From positions 1 to 64,000 of the forward strand of contig NZ_URHZ01000002.1 in NCBI RefSeq assembly GCF_900547735.1: a stretch of DNA of 64,000 nucleotides, in the 5' to 3' direction. Below are positions 46,059 through 56,022 of this stretch, piece after piece (positions within the stretch are counted from its first letter, which is position 1; each line of letters begins with the position of its first letter). The stretch is from an uncultured Clostridium sp. GTDB lineage: Bacteria > Bacillota > Clostridia > Lachnospirales > Lachnospiraceae. Both the position numbers and the translations under genes were made by a program. The notes beneath the pieces are model-generated. The model ran no database searches, was not told where the DNA came from, and worked only from the letters and a program-made list of their open reading frames with translations.

Positions 46059-47468
46059 ATGTTAACGGTAATTCTAATCTCGTATCTGGTAATCATGTTT
46101 GGTGTCAGCGTGTGGGCAAACAAATTCAATTCTTCCACCGAAGACTTCCTGCTGGCCGGGCGGCGGCTGGGTGTTTTTCTGGCCGCATTTACTCTGGCTG
46201 CAACCTACTTCGGAGGCGGATATGTGGTCGGCCTGGGAGCCGAGGCCTATTCGTCGGGAATGATTGCATGGTACAACGGACTGGCCGGCGCCGTCGGCAT
46301 CCTGGCCGTATGCCTGGTACTTAAGAAAATGGAAGGAATGCAGCTTTACACGGTTGCTGAAATTCTGGAGACAAGATACGGCAGCCCATTACTCCGTTTT
46401 CTCTGCGCAATGCTGTCACTCCTGGCCCTGGTTGGAATCCTGGCCGGACAGGTAAACTCTGCCGGAAGTATTCTATCTTCCATCGGTATCGGCAGCCCGG
46501 TTGTGGGAGGGCTCATTGCCGCCGCATTCTTTATCGGCTACACCGTAGTCGGAGGACTGTGGGCCGTTACTATTACGGATTTTATCCAGATTATCGTAGC
46601 CGGAGCGGGAATTATTGCCGCAACCTTTTTCACAATTCATCACCTGGGCGGATGGGGCGGCCTGGTGGATGCGGTGAATGCACAGACAACAACAAATTAT
46701 TTCACGATGACACAGGGCGTTGAACCCTCCTATATTCTTTACCTCATCCTCCCGATGTTCATCTACACCCTGATCGGGCAGGACGTTTACCAGAGGTTAT
46801 TTGCCGCGAAAGACACAAACACCGCCAAAAAGGCCGGAATCATGGCATGCGTGATTGTGGGTATCCTCACCTTTTTCCCGGTTCTTCTGGGCATCGCGGG
46901 CAAGGCCCTGTTCCCGGAACTTGCCAATCCGTCCCTGGTAGTTCCGCAGATTATTTCCACCATACTGCCTCCTGCGCTGGGCGGAATTACGCTGGCAGCC
47001 GTTATCGCGGCCATCCTCTCAACCGCCGACTCCATTCTGACGGCCGCTACCTCACATGTAATCGGCGACGTCTACCTGCGCTTTATCCTGAAGGGAGAAG
47101 CGGCCGACGATGCAAAACTGCTTAAAATGTCCCGTATCTGGACCCTGATTATCGGCCTGATCTCCGTATTTGTCGCTCTGATGCTGCCGAATATCCTGAA
47201 CCTGTTACTGCTTTCCTACACCATTTACACCGCCGGTGTATTTGCCCCGGTTGTAGGCGGCCTCCTGTGGAAAAAGGCAACAAAAGAGGGGGCATTCGCC
47301 GGTTTGGCAGGCGGTCTGCTGTTCGTAGTTCTGGGAATGAACGGTTTTTCCGTTTTCGGTGTGCCGTCCGATATCATGAGCTGCTTTTTCTCCGTGATTA
47401 TTTTTGTCATCGTTTCATTATTTACCTGCCGGCCGGGAAAAACCGGAACTGCCGCTGTAGAAAAATAG
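46059..47468 (+). CDS. Sodium:solute symporter (SSS family)
   Basis: 469 residues with about thirteen membrane helices. Family signatures are FLLAGRRLGVFLAAFTLAAT at the start, GGLWAVTITDFIQIIVAGAG in the middle and ILSTADSILTAATSHVIGD near residue 330, the sodium-site helix. It should import an organic solute with Na+. Ribosome site AAAGGAGGA. It precedes HAL1 by 140 bases on the same transcript under a sigma-54 promoter, so the solute is very likely the HAL1 substrate. Confidence 0.9.
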   Translation: MLTVILISYLVIMFGVSVWANKFNSSTEDFLLAGRRLGVFLAAFTLAATYFGGGYVVGLGAEAYSSGMIAWYNGLAGAVGILAVCLVLKKMEGMQLYTVAEILETRYGSPLLRFLCAMLSLLALVGILAGQVNSAGSILSSIGIGSPVVGGLIAAAFFIGYTVVGGLWAVTITDFIQIIVAGAGIIAATFFTIHHLGGWGGLVDAVNAQTTTNYFTMTQGVEPSYILYLILPMFIYTLIGQDVYQRLFAAKDTNTAKKAGIMACVIVGILTFFPVLLGIAGKALFPELANPSLVVPQIISTILPPALGGITLAAVIAAILSTADSILTAATSHVIGDVYLRFILKGEAADDAKLLKMSRIWTLIIGLISVFVALMLPNILNLLLLSYTIYTAGVFAPVVGGLLWKKATKEGAFAGLAGGLLFVVLGMNGFSVFGVPSDIMSCFFSVIIFVIVSLFTCRPGKTGTAAVEK

Positions 47469-47608
47469 CGGAAATGTAATGGGACTATGGCGGGAGTAAA
47501 ACGGGACTATATCAGGGACAGTCGTTCTAAAAAGCTGCGGCGCCGTATCCGGATATGTAGAATACGCGCCGGACTATATACAAATAAATTATTAAAGGAG
47601 CCTGAATT

Positions 47609-49174
47609 ATGAAAATCGAATTGAAAAATCCAGCAGTATTAAAGGAAATCACGCTGACTGACTGCAAAAAGCTGGGATTGGACGACTTTATGGCCGTTGT
47701 CCGTTTCCACGCAAAGGTCACTTTTTCGGAAGAGTTCTGTGAAAAAATCAGAGCCAACCGCCGCCTGATCGACCGTTTTCTGGAGGAGGGGCGTATTATC
47801 TACGGCGTAACCACCGGTTTCGGCGAAAATGTCAGGTATACAATCAAACCCGAGGATGCCAGGACTCTGCAGAAAAATATTGTCCGCTCCCACGCCTGCG
47901 CCGTTGGGACTCCGCTTACCGAAGAACAGGCCAGAGCCGTCATGTTCATGACGATTATTAACCTGGGCCACGGCCATTCCGGCATCCGTCTGGAAACGCT
48001 TGAACTGATCCGCGATTTTCTCAACAACGGCCTGGTTCCCTTTGCCCCCGGCGAAGGAAGCGTAGGGTATCTAGGAGTGGAGGCGCATCTTGTCATGGCC
48101 TATATCGGAGAAGGACATGTGCTTGAGAACGGAGAAAAAATCCCGGCGCTCCAGGCAATGGCTGCAAAGGGGCTGGCTCCCATCGAGCTTCAGTGCAAAG
48201 AGGGACTGTCCATGTTAAACGGCACTATCACCGTTACCGCCCTTGCCCTCCTGGCATCCTACGATTCCATCCTTTCAATGAAGAATCTGGAAATCGCAGG
48301 CGCCCTTTGTTTTGAGGCGCTCCGCGGAACGACAAAGGCCCTGGACGAAAGAATCCACAACAATAAGGATCATGACGAACAGAAAGCATCCGCCGCTAAC
48401 CTCCTGCGCATGCTTAAAGGCAGTGAAATCAGTGAGACTCATAAAGACTCCAAGGTTCAGGATGCCTACGTGATGAGGGGCATGCCTCATATTCACGGCG
48501 CCGCTTACCGGCTTGTCAAGGAGGCATATGAAGTAATTTTAGAGGAGATGCATTCCGTCAGCGACAATCCGGAGATCTTTGATACGGAAGACGGAAGGGG
48601 TGAGGCCCTGATGTGCGGCAACTTCGACGGTTCCTTTGTCGGTTCCCATGCAGACATGATTGGAATGGCGGCCGCAATCGCCGGAAACCAGGCCGAGAGA
48701 AGTATCGACCGCATGGTAAACCGCAACTTAAATGACGGTCTTCCCGCTTTTCTCGTCGCAAACCCGGGCCTGAACAACGGTTTCATGATTCCTCAATATA
48801 CGGCCGCCGGACTGCAGAATGAAATCAAGCTGCTGGCTATCCCGGCTTCCATCGACTCCATTCCCACCTGCGCCGGACAGGAAGATCCCGTCTCCATGGC
48901 GTATAATTCCGCAAAAAGAGCCGGTGAGGCGGTACGGAAGCTCCAGTACATCATCGCCATCGACATTATGGTTTCCCTGCAGGCCATCGATCTCCTGAAA
49001 CCGCTGAAACAGGGAAACGCAACGGCAAAAGTTCATGATTTTATCCGCGAAAAAGTTGCCTTTGCCGAAAATGATCGGTTCTTTTATCCGGATATTGAAT
49101 ACATTTACTCGCTTGTCAAGGATGGTACCCTGATTCAGCTTATTGAAGAAGAAACAGGAGCAATCAACCTTTAA
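47609..49174 (+). CDS. HAL/PAL-fold lyase lacking the MIO triad (HAL1)
   Basis: 521 residues, full length for histidine/phenylalanine ammonia-lyases. Conserved parts: YGVTTGFG (~68-75), GLSMLNGT (~200), KVQDAYVMR (with the family Gln, Tyr and Arg), VSDNPEIF and AGQEDPVSM. Where MIO enzymes read GSVGASGDLAPLAH, this protein reads GSVGYLGVEAH (~150-160). The Ala-Ser-Gly triad is missing through a three-residue deletion, so the cofactor cannot form. Ergothionase, a known MIO-free relative, eliminates trimethylamine from ergothioneine. A similar elimination on an amino acid with a good leaving group is proposed. Paired with an SSS importer. Confidence 0.88.
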   Translation: MKIELKNPAVLKEITLTDCKKLGLDDFMAVVRFHAKVTFSEEFCEKIRANRRLIDRFLEEGRIIYGVTTGFGENVRYTIKPEDARTLQKNIVRSHACAVGTPLTEEQARAVMFMTIINLGHGHSGIRLETLELIRDFLNNGLVPFAPGEGSVGYLGVEAHLVMAYIGEGHVLENGEKIPALQAMAAKGLAPIELQCKEGLSMLNGTITVTALALLASYDSILSMKNLEIAGALCFEALRGTTKALDERIHNNKDHDEQKASAANLLRMLKGSEISETHKDSKVQDAYVMRGMPHIHGAAYRLVKEAYEVILEEMHSVSDNPEIFDTEDGRGEALMCGNFDGSFVGSHADMIGMAAAIAGNQAERSIDRMVNRNLNDGLPAFLVANPGLNNGFMIPQYTAAGLQNEIKLLAIPASIDSIPTCAGQEDPVSMAYNSAKRAGEAVRKLQYIIAIDIMVSLQAIDLLKPLKQGNATAKVHDFIREKVAFAENDRFFYPDIEYIYSLVKDGTLIQLIEEETGAINL

Positions 49175-49206
49175 AAAACTCTCATACTGCAAATTTCATA
49201 CTTACT

Positions 49207-49246
49207 AAGGACGGGGGAGCTGCTGCTGCAGTTCCCCCGTTCCTTC
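49207..49246. terminator. Bidirectional terminator between HAL1 and HAL2
   Basis: AAGGACGGGGGAG and TTCCCCCGTTCCTT pair with one bulge, and the loop is the near-palindrome CTGCTGCTGCAG. It lies between two convergent genes. Confidence 0.7.
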
Positions 49247-49307
49247 TAAAGTCATATTAAACTGCCCGGCATATTCGGCTGCAGCTATATTGAGCTGTCA
49301 CCCCCGG

Positions 49308-50849
49308 TTACACGGTAAAATCTCCTACCAGCTCCTGTGCAATTTCCAGCAGGCGGTGGCTCCTAAGAATCCGTTCCATCTCCTCAATACGCAGGTACAT
49401 CAGGTCATCATTCTCCATAAAACTGACCGTCCGGCGCACCTCGTCGTGGAGCCTCCGGGTTACGGGAGACATCTCCTGTTCCACGAAATCCACAGCCTGA
49501 AGAGCCGTGAGAATGGTCATCGAAACCATCCGTTCCATCTTTTTAACCATCCGATGCAGCTTGCGCGCGGCAATGTCATCCCGGCAGATCGGGCTTTCCT
49601 GTCCGGCGCTCACGGCGGCATTGTAGCTGCCGGCCGGTGTGGTCATCATGGCAATATCTCCCAGAAGACCGGCCGTCACGTACTGCGTAATCATAAAGCC
49701 GTTATTCAGTCCCGGATTTCTCACCAGGAATGCGGGCAGGCCGCTGAGATTCGGATCCACGAGCCTTTCCATGTGTACCTCCAGAAGCTTCGCCACATTA
49801 ATCACTCCGACGGCCAGAGCATCACAGTAGGTTTCCACAAGCGTGGCATCCCAGTTAGATCCCATCAGAGCCGTGCCGTCCGGCAGGAACACGGGATTGT
49901 CAAACACGGCATAAAATTCTTCCATAATTGCTTCGTATGCCTGTACCCCCAGACGTTTGGCCGCTCCGTGGACATGCGGAATCACGCGGGTGTTCGTGCT
50001 GTCCTGGACTTTCCCGTTTCTGGATTCCTCCATGATACGGCTGCCCGAAAGAACCGCGCGCAGATAAGCGGCCGTTTCTATCTGGTCCTTATGTCCTTTC
50101 AGTTCCATCAGTCTGGGATCGTAAGCCTTGTCGGTGCAGCGCAGAGCCTCACATACCAGCGCGGCACACAGATCGGCGTGGCGCAGCGCCATGATATAGT
50201 CGTAAACAGCCATCATGGCGGTTCCCACCGAACCGCTTGCATTGGACAGAAGGGCCAGCCCCTCCCTTGGAGCCAGACGGATGGGTGCAATCCCATGCTT
50301 TTCCAGAACCACCGCAGCCGGCAGCGCCCGGCCGTCTTCCATAATGCGCCCCTCTCCCATCAGGGTCATTGTCATATAAGGCTGATAGGACAGACCTCCT
50401 ATCGTCCCTTCACAGGGGACATAAGGACAGATATTTTCATTGAGGAACCGGCGGATCAGCTCCAGCGCCTCCAGCCGGGTCGCCGAATAACCTTTTCCTA
50501 TATTGCAGAGAACCGTCAGAAGGATGGCTCTCACTTCCTCTTCCTCCAATGGCCTCCCTACGGAGCATCCGTGGCTCCGGATAATATTCTCCTGGAGCCT
50601 GACCATGTCCTCCTCGCCGATGCGGTAGCGCACATTGTCGCCAAATCCCGTATTCACACCATATACTCCCACACCGTCCGAAAGTTTTTCTTCCAGCGCG
50701 CGGCGGCCGGCCGTGACTCTTTCACGATAAGACTCGGAAAATTCCACAGAAGCGTGATAGCGGACCACCGCTACAAACTCTTCAAGACTGTTGTGGCAGT
50801 CATCTAAAAGGACCGGCCTGATTTCTTTCGCCTCTCTCTTTATCAGCAT
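49308..50849 (-). CDS. Divergent HAL/PAL-fold lyase lacking the MIO triad (HAL2)
   Basis: 513 residues. YGVNTGFG near residue 63 and the overall fold pattern are kept. The MIO loop reads GTIGGLSYQPY (~148-158) in place of GSVGASGDLAPLAH, with the same three-residue deletion as its two paralogues. Further active-site positions differ: SNAS instead of NGT, QDSTNTR instead of QDPYSLR, and QESPICR instead of QEDxVSM. It is the most divergent of the three and probably has a different substrate. It follows an SSS transporter gene by 39 bases, both on the minus strand and both downstream of a BTAD-type regulator. Confidence 0.85.
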   Translation of the reverse strand: MLIKREAKEIRPVLLDDCHNSLEEFVAVVRYHASVEFSESYRERVTAGRRALEEKLSDGVGVYGVNTGFGDNVRYRIGEEDMVRLQENIIRSHGCSVGRPLEEEEVRAILLTVLCNIGKGYSATRLEALELIRRFLNENICPYVPCEGTIGGLSYQPYMTMTLMGEGRIMEDGRALPAAVVLEKHGIAPIRLAPREGLALLSNASGSVGTAMMAVYDYIMALRHADLCAALVCEALRCTDKAYDPRLMELKGHKDQIETAAYLRAVLSGSRIMEESRNGKVQDSTNTRVIPHVHGAAKRLGVQAYEAIMEEFYAVFDNPVFLPDGTALMGSNWDATLVETYCDALAVGVINVAKLLEVHMERLVDPNLSGLPAFLVRNPGLNNGFMITQYVTAGLLGDIAMMTTPAGSYNAAVSAGQESPICRDDIAARKLHRMVKKMERMVSMTILTALQAVDFVEQEMSPVTRRLHDEVRRTVSFMENDDLMYLRIEEMERILRSHRLLEIAQELVGDFTV

Positions 50850-50888
50850 TTTATTTTACCTTCTTTCATTCATGATATAAATTTAAAA

Positions 50889-52322
50889 TTACGCTGTCAC
50901 CTCTTCGCCCTCGTGATTCTTCGCCGTCATCAGGGATACCACTACCAATACCGCACTGGAGATGATACCGCTGAACAGTTCGCCCGGCAGTCCGCCCAGG
51001 GAAAGAATTCCGGTCACCGAGAGAATAGTGAACACGCACCCGATTACAAGGCCTGAAATCGAGCCCTCCCTGGTTGCCTTTTTCCACAGCACGCCGAATA
51101 CGATGGGGGCAAAGACGCCGCCGGTATACAAATAATAAGAATAGGTGCATGCATTGATAATGGAAGGAACCAGCATAGAAAAGCCGATTGCCGCCAGTCC
51201 CGCCACTGCGGTGAAAACCCTTGAAACATAGAGCAGGCGTTTATCATCCGGATCGGCGTCTTTTGCCACATAGCACATCCAGAAATCTCCCATAAAATGG
51301 GAAGCCGCTGCCGTAAGGGCCGAATCGGCCGTGGACAGGATGGCCGAAATAGCCGCCGCCATAACGATTCCGACTGCCCATGACGGCAGTGTGGCCATTG
51401 TCAGCATGGCAAATGCGGAAGCGGATGTCCCGTTTGCCGCCAGTTCCGGGAAATCGATGCGGGCTATGAGGCCCAGGACTACGGGAACAACGGATAACAG
51501 AGTCAGCATCAGGCCCGCTCCAAATGCAGTCTTTACGGCCGTTTTGTGATTCCGGCAGGCAAACAGCCTCTGGTACATGTCCTGGCCAATCAGCAGATAC
51601 ATAACGGCCGGAAGCATCAGCCACGTCAGAAGGGATGCCTTGTCCCCGTTCATAAACACGTTATAATCCTGTGGCAGCGTAGCCGTCATTCCGTTCAGGG
51701 AAGCCGTAATGCCTGAAAATCCCCCATGGCTTCCAAGGGCAGCGAAAAATACCCACAACACGCCGACGATAACCAGGATAATCTGGAAACAGTCCGTCAT
51801 TGTAACGGCCCACAGGCCTCCCATAACGGTCAGGGCAATAATCACCACCATGGCCAGCAGCGCTCCGGCCGTGGCATTTGTGAATCCCAGCGCATTCAGG
51901 ATTCCGACAATCGCGCCTACCTGTCCTCCCAGGATGCCGATCAGGGCCATCATGGATAAAAATGCCGATGCGACGCGGAGAAATTTACTGTTATAACGTT
52001 TCTCCAGATATTCCGTCACGGTCGTATAGGTAGAAAATTTTGCCATTTTCTGAATCAGCAGCCCCACCAGGACCATACCGATTGCACTGCTGAACGGATA
52101 GATATAAATCGCAATACCGTTATCATAAGCCTGCTGGGTCGTGCCCGTTAAGAGAGCGCCGCCGAACAGAGTCGCCGTCATCGTAAGAATTGCCGTGCCC
52201 AGCCCCAGGTTACGTCCCGCCAGCAGGAAATCGGTCACATTCTTGCTCTTGCGGCTGTAATAAACCCCGATGCCGAAGAGCACACACAGATAAATAATCA
52301 GAACAACAATAATTGACTTCAT
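50889..52322 (-). CDS. Sodium:solute symporter (SSS family)
   Basis: 477 residues, about thirteen membrane helices. FLLAGRNLGLGTAILTMTAT, GGLWAVTMTDCFQIILV and ILSTADSALTAAASHFMGD match the same motifs as the SSS protein at 46-47.5 kb, so the two are paralogues. Ribosome site TTGGAGGTATGCT. It forms a two-gene unit with HAL2. No -24/-12 promoter is visible before it; the BTAD regulator gene upstream on the same strand is the likely controller. Confidence 0.9.
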   Translation of the reverse strand: MKSIIVVLIIYLCVLFGIGVYYSRKSKNVTDFLLAGRNLGLGTAILTMTATLFGGALLTGTTQQAYDNGIAIYIYPFSSAIGMVLVGLLIQKMAKFSTYTTVTEYLEKRYNSKFLRVASAFLSMMALIGILGGQVGAIVGILNALGFTNATAGALLAMVVIIALTVMGGLWAVTMTDCFQIILVIVGVLWVFFAALGSHGGFSGITASLNGMTATLPQDYNVFMNGDKASLLTWLMLPAVMYLLIGQDMYQRLFACRNHKTAVKTAFGAGLMLTLLSVVPVVLGLIARIDFPELAANGTSASAFAMLTMATLPSWAVGIVMAAAISAILSTADSALTAAASHFMGDFWMCYVAKDADPDDKRLLYVSRVFTAVAGLAAIGFSMLVPSIINACTYSYYLYTGGVFAPIVFGVLWKKATREGSISGLVIGCVFTILSVTGILSLGGLPGELFSGIISSAVLVVVSLMTAKNHEGEEVTA

Positions 52323-52493
52323 AGCATACCTCCAATTTTTCCATCTCCATAAATTTGAAATACCTGAAACCTCTTTTTTATCCCCGCGAAGAATAAAGAA
52401 TCTGCCTGCATTTTTGCCCTGTAAGAGATAACGAGAATCCCCTTTAGAACGATAACCCGCACGCTACGCGTTCAGATTACCGCCTTAAATAAA

Positions 52494-52544
52494 AAATCCA
52501 GGCCCCATCCCCTGATTGTCTCAGTAAGGATGGTTTCTGGATTT
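52494..52544 (-). terminator. Terminator of the BTAD regulator gene
   Basis: On the minus strand AAATCCAG pairs with CTGGATTT and CCATCC with GGATGG, followed by TTTTTATTT. It separates the regulator transcript from the SSS-HAL2 unit. Confidence 0.75.
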
Positions 52545-52573
52545 ATTATAAAGGACGCTCCGTCGAAACTCCG

Positions 52574-55500
52574 TCACACATTTCGACGAAACGGTGACGC
52601 ATCCGGCAGGATTCCCTCCGGACACTGCCTCAGAAGTTCTTCTTCAAAAATTCCCGCCCTGCCGGTTAACAGGTTCCGGGCCAGTTCCAGGCTTTCGGAG
52701 GCCGTTTGGCCGAAGTAATCTCCGGCTGTAACGCCGCCGCATTCCCGCTCCCAGTGGAAGCCAATCCAGGCCTGCAAAAGAAATACCGTTCCCTGCTCTA
52801 CCGGGGACTTCCATCCTTCCGCGTAGTGTCTGGCCTGTCTGAGGAGCTCGGAACACCGCGTTTTATCCGACTGGGAATAAAGCGCCCGATACGCCAGGGC
52901 CACCGCTCTCCCGGCCGGTTTTCTCGTATACGGCGCGGTCATTCCCGCCTCCTCAAACAACCGTTCCGCCTCCTCATATTTTCCCGCGGCAAAGACGGAG
53001 CAGGCATAATTGGTGGTGAAAATAGGAAGTCCCGGAACAGCGCCGAACCGGCGTGCCACCTGAATCGCTTCCTCATAATATTCCACGGCCTCCTCATACC
53101 TTCCCTCTTCCCGGTAACTTTCGCCCATATAATTGAGCACATAGGAGGCATGAACCGCATATTCCACACCGCGGCCGAACGCGTTTTCCAGCATTGCAAA
53201 AGCCTGCTTAAGCTCCTTTCTGCATAATTCATAATTCTTACGCATCATGAGCATGACTCCCCGCATCCGTTCAAACACCACCTTTTCTTTCAGGCCGGTG
53301 TTTTCATCGAACAGCCTGAGTCCTTCCGCGATGTGATATTCTATCTTATCGGCGTCATAAATCTGGATACCGTAATAGATCATCTGTCTGTGGATTCCCA
53401 TTCTGATTTCCGGTGTGCAGTCTTCATGACGCAGCACCGTCCCAGCGGCATCCAGCGCCTCTTCATAGAATCCCTTGTAAACACAATACCGGCACTTTGC
53501 ATACAGAAGCTCGTCCTGCATGGCAAGGAGCCTTTCCTCCGCCGGAAATTCCCTTTTAAGCTGCCCCAGCTCCTCCTCCATGTCATGAAACAGGGCAAGC
53601 GCCCGTGACTCCGTGTCCAGTTCAAGTCCATCCTCCTCCCGGCTGGGGAAGAGCTCATAGCAGAGGTTAATCTGTCCCTGAAGTCCCTGTACCTTGTATT
53701 TAAAGGCATTAAGCCGATCTCCGCCCCTGGAATAGTGGTAGACTAACTGGGCGCTGACTCCGGGATAGGTTGATATTCCCTCTAATATGGATGCAATATT
53801 CAGATGCAGAATCCGCCTGTTGAGCGGCCTGATCCCAAGATAAACGCGTTCCCTGAATTCCGGCTGGATAAAGACAAGCGAAACCGTTCCGCCGTCCGAT
53901 ATCTCGTTGACAATCGAACGCTGCCTGAGTTCCAGACAGAGATAAAGAAGTTCCAGCGGCGCCTTGTTGCTCAGCTTTTCCAGAATCTCGCAGGGAGCCG
54001 CCTCCGGAAACATGGCAATCATGTTTAACACCTGCTGCCCCTCCTGGCTCAGTCCGGCAATCCGGTAGGAAAACACTTCCTTCATATCTCCCGGCAGGAG
54101 CTGTGGATTCTGCTGCTCCATCAGGTTGTTTAAAAGCTGCACCAGCAGAAAGGCATTGCCCCTGGCCGAGGCATAGACCTGCTCCTTCAGTGTTGCCGGC
54201 AGTTCTCCGGCCCCAAACTGTTCGATGAACTGCATCGTCTCCTCCCGGTTAAAAGGAACCAGCTCGTATTTTTTAATCAGTCCGTCCGAAACCGAGGCCG
54301 AAAGAAAACCATGAACCGCCTCCCCGGCCGGTTCCCTGCATATGAGAAGGACGGACAGACGGCCGCTCTCTATTGTATGGAGGACCTGATCCAGAAGCCG
54401 CAGGCTCGCCGGATCCATCCAGTGAATATCTTCAAATACCAGTATCATTTTCCGTTTCTGCACCGCCATGGACAAAACCGCCAAAATGCTGTCACAGATG
54501 GAATTGGGGTTATAAATGACGGGGACGTCGGCCAAATCCGCGCTCTGCGGGCCTCCGCCCGACAGGAGGGCAAAATTCCCCGGCAATGTCTGCAGGCTCT
54601 CTTTCGGCAGAGGCAGCGTCCCACCCGCAATATGGGAAGACAGCGCCAGCATCACCGTCTGCCACGGATGGAGAACTTCCTCCGTTTTGGACTGGTAACA
54701 GGAACTGGTGAGCACGAGCCGCCCCTCCAGCTTCGCATGTTTTAAAAAGTAATTTAGGAGATGGGTTTTTCCAACGCCCGCTTCCCCCTGAAGCAGGACC
54801 GCCTTCCGGCGTCCCGTATCCTCCCGCTCAAAATCCGCGCACATCCGGCGGAAAATTTCATACCGGGCCACCAGAAAATCACTTCCGTAATTTTTCCCCT
54901 CCATCGTATTCTCATTCCACTCTCCCATCAGCTCCCGGTACAGTTTCGACGTCTCCTCAAGAGGCGCGATACCAAGCTCCTCCGCCAGAACCGTCCTGAG
55001 CTTCTGATAGGTAAAAGCGGCCTTACTGTAGGCGTGCATCTCCCTGTATATCTTCATCAGGGACACATATCCCTCCTCCGCCAGAGGATCCATCCGGATC
55101 ATGGCCTGAAGCTGTTTTACCGCTTCCTCCCATTGGTTCCCGGACAAGGCTTTGCGGGCACGGTCCCGGAGACGCTCCTGATAAATACTCTGAAGTTTCT
55201 CCCGCATCCGCTCCATCCATTCCTCGTATTCAGCGGAGCCTCCCGGTGTAAATCCCTGAAGGAACTCTCCCTCATAATCTTTTTCCTCCTCCTGCAGAAA
55301 TTCGTCCAGATCACATCTGAACTCAAGCTCCGGGTTCAGGGTCAGGGCGGAACGCCCCACCGGCATTACGGCCTCCGGATGGAGATATTTCTTTATGAAA
55401 TACAGGCTGTCCCTGAGGTGCCTGGAGGCCTGGACCATGTCCTCGTCCGGCCAGAGGAGCGCCGCCAGTTCCTGTCTGGAGGCTTTCTTTTCCACCATAA

Positions 55501-55615
55501 GATAGTAAAATACCGCCTCCGCTTTCTTTAAATGGAACGAAATACGGTTTCCGTCCACATCTACAGCAGGCACCTGCAAAAGCACTGCCCTGATCACCGT
55601 CGTCTTTTTCTGCAT
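52574..55615 (-). CDS. Large BTAD/STAND-type ATPase transcriptional regulator
   Basis: 1013 residues. Order: an OmpR/SARP-like winged helix (~1-100; SRQELAALLWPDEDMVQASR), a bacterial transcriptional activation domain of helical repeats (~105-240), and an NTPase module (~255-500). The NTPase has Walker A GEAGVGKTHLL and Walker B ILVFEDIHWMD. A long C-terminal array of TPR-like repeats (~560-1000; YMGESYREEGRYEEAVEYYEE) follows. It resembles Clostridial one-component regulators that bind ligand and ATP to activate nearby genes. It lies directly upstream of SSS-HAL2 and is their probable activator. No LuxR helix-turn-helix is found. Confidence 0.88.
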   Translation of the reverse strand: MQKKTTVIRAVLLQVPAVDVDGNRISFHLKKAEAVFYYLMVEKKASRQELAALLWPDEDMVQASRHLRDSLYFIKKYLHPEAVMPVGRSALTLNPELEFRCDLDEFLQEEEKDYEGEFLQGFTPGGSAEYEEWMERMREKLQSIYQERLRDRARKALSGNQWEEAVKQLQAMIRMDPLAEEGYVSLMKIYREMHAYSKAAFTYQKLRTVLAEELGIAPLEETSKLYRELMGEWNENTMEGKNYGSDFLVARYEIFRRMCADFEREDTGRRKAVLLQGEAGVGKTHLLNYFLKHAKLEGRLVLTSSCYQSKTEEVLHPWQTVMLALSSHIAGGTLPLPKESLQTLPGNFALLSGGGPQSADLADVPVIYNPNSICDSILAVLSMAVQKRKMILVFEDIHWMDPASLRLLDQVLHTIESGRLSVLLICREPAGEAVHGFLSASVSDGLIKKYELVPFNREETMQFIEQFGAGELPATLKEQVYASARGNAFLLVQLLNNLMEQQNPQLLPGDMKEVFSYRIAGLSQEGQQVLNMIAMFPEAAPCEILEKLSNKAPLELLYLCLELRQRSIVNEISDGGTVSLVFIQPEFRERVYLGIRPLNRRILHLNIASILEGISTYPGVSAQLVYHYSRGGDRLNAFKYKVQGLQGQINLCYELFPSREEDGLELDTESRALALFHDMEEELGQLKREFPAEERLLAMQDELLYAKCRYCVYKGFYEEALDAAGTVLRHEDCTPEIRMGIHRQMIYYGIQIYDADKIEYHIAEGLRLFDENTGLKEKVVFERMRGVMLMMRKNYELCRKELKQAFAMLENAFGRGVEYAVHASYVLNYMGESYREEGRYEEAVEYYEEAIQVARRFGAVPGLPIFTTNYACSVFAAGKYEEAERLFEEAGMTAPYTRKPAGRAVALAYRALYSQSDKTRCSELLRQARHYAEGWKSPVEQGTVFLLQAWIGFHWERECGGVTAGDYFGQTASESLELARNLLTGRAGIFEEELLRQCPEGILPDASPFRRNV

Positions 55616-55693
55616 TTTATCGCGTCCCCTCCTGTCCGGGATTCTGTACTTATCTTAAAATCGATATCATTATTTACGCACATTCTTTTTCTT

Positions 55694-55722
55694 ATCATAT
55701 TTCACCGTTCTTGCTCAGTCAA
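55694..55722 (-). promoter_or_regulatory. Promoter of the BTAD regulator gene
   Basis: On the minus strand TTGACT (55717-55722) and TATGAT (55694-55699) are 17 bases apart, about 80 bases before the start codon. Confidence 0.65.
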
Positions 55723-55993
55723 GGAAATTCCGGGATGATTTCTTCCTTTGTTTTCCAGGGAGACTTTTTAAAGAGCTGGAACAGAGGCTCTGCGCCGTCC
55801 GCGAGCCCCTCTGTCCGGAGAAAACAACGTATAAAGATAAAAATATGGAAAGCATTATACTGCGTTCCGCAATGAGCCAGCTTGTGGCTAACAGGGATGT
55901 GTAACTCTGGATTTCGTACAAAACACGCACGGAAAAACCTCGCGGAATGCTGCCGGCAGGCAGTAAGGATAAGTTGTGCCGGTCTTATTTTCC

Positions 55994-56022
55994 TTGCCAA
56001 TTCCACCTTCTGATGCTATAAT
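55994..56022 (+). promoter_or_regulatory. Promoter of the small anchored protein gene, with long leader
   Basis: TTGCCA (55994-55999) and TATAAT (56017-56022) are 17 bases apart, about 120 bases before the ATG at 56149. The leader contains GACAGG...CCTGTC followed by GCTTTTTTT near 56050-56110, which resembles an attenuator. The rest of 55616-56148 shows no credible gene. Confidence 0.6.

Noticed and set aside
47609..49174. Naming HAL1 (and HAL2, HAL3) hutH, histidine ammonia-lyase
   Set aside because: The MIO-forming triad is deleted in all three, and no hutU, hutI, hutG or ftcD genes are nearby, so histidine degradation to glutamate is not supported.
49290..50807. A 505-codon open frame on the plus strand, antisense to HAL2
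   Set aside because: It lies wholly inside a convincing gene on the other strand, has no recognisable domain, and its composition (many His, Arg and Gln) is what reverse reading of a G+C-biased gene gives.
55719..56006. 95-codon minus-strand frame upstream of the BTAD regulator
   Set aside because: It overlaps the promoters of both flanking genes, lacks a ribosome site and shows no domain. More likely non-coding DNA.
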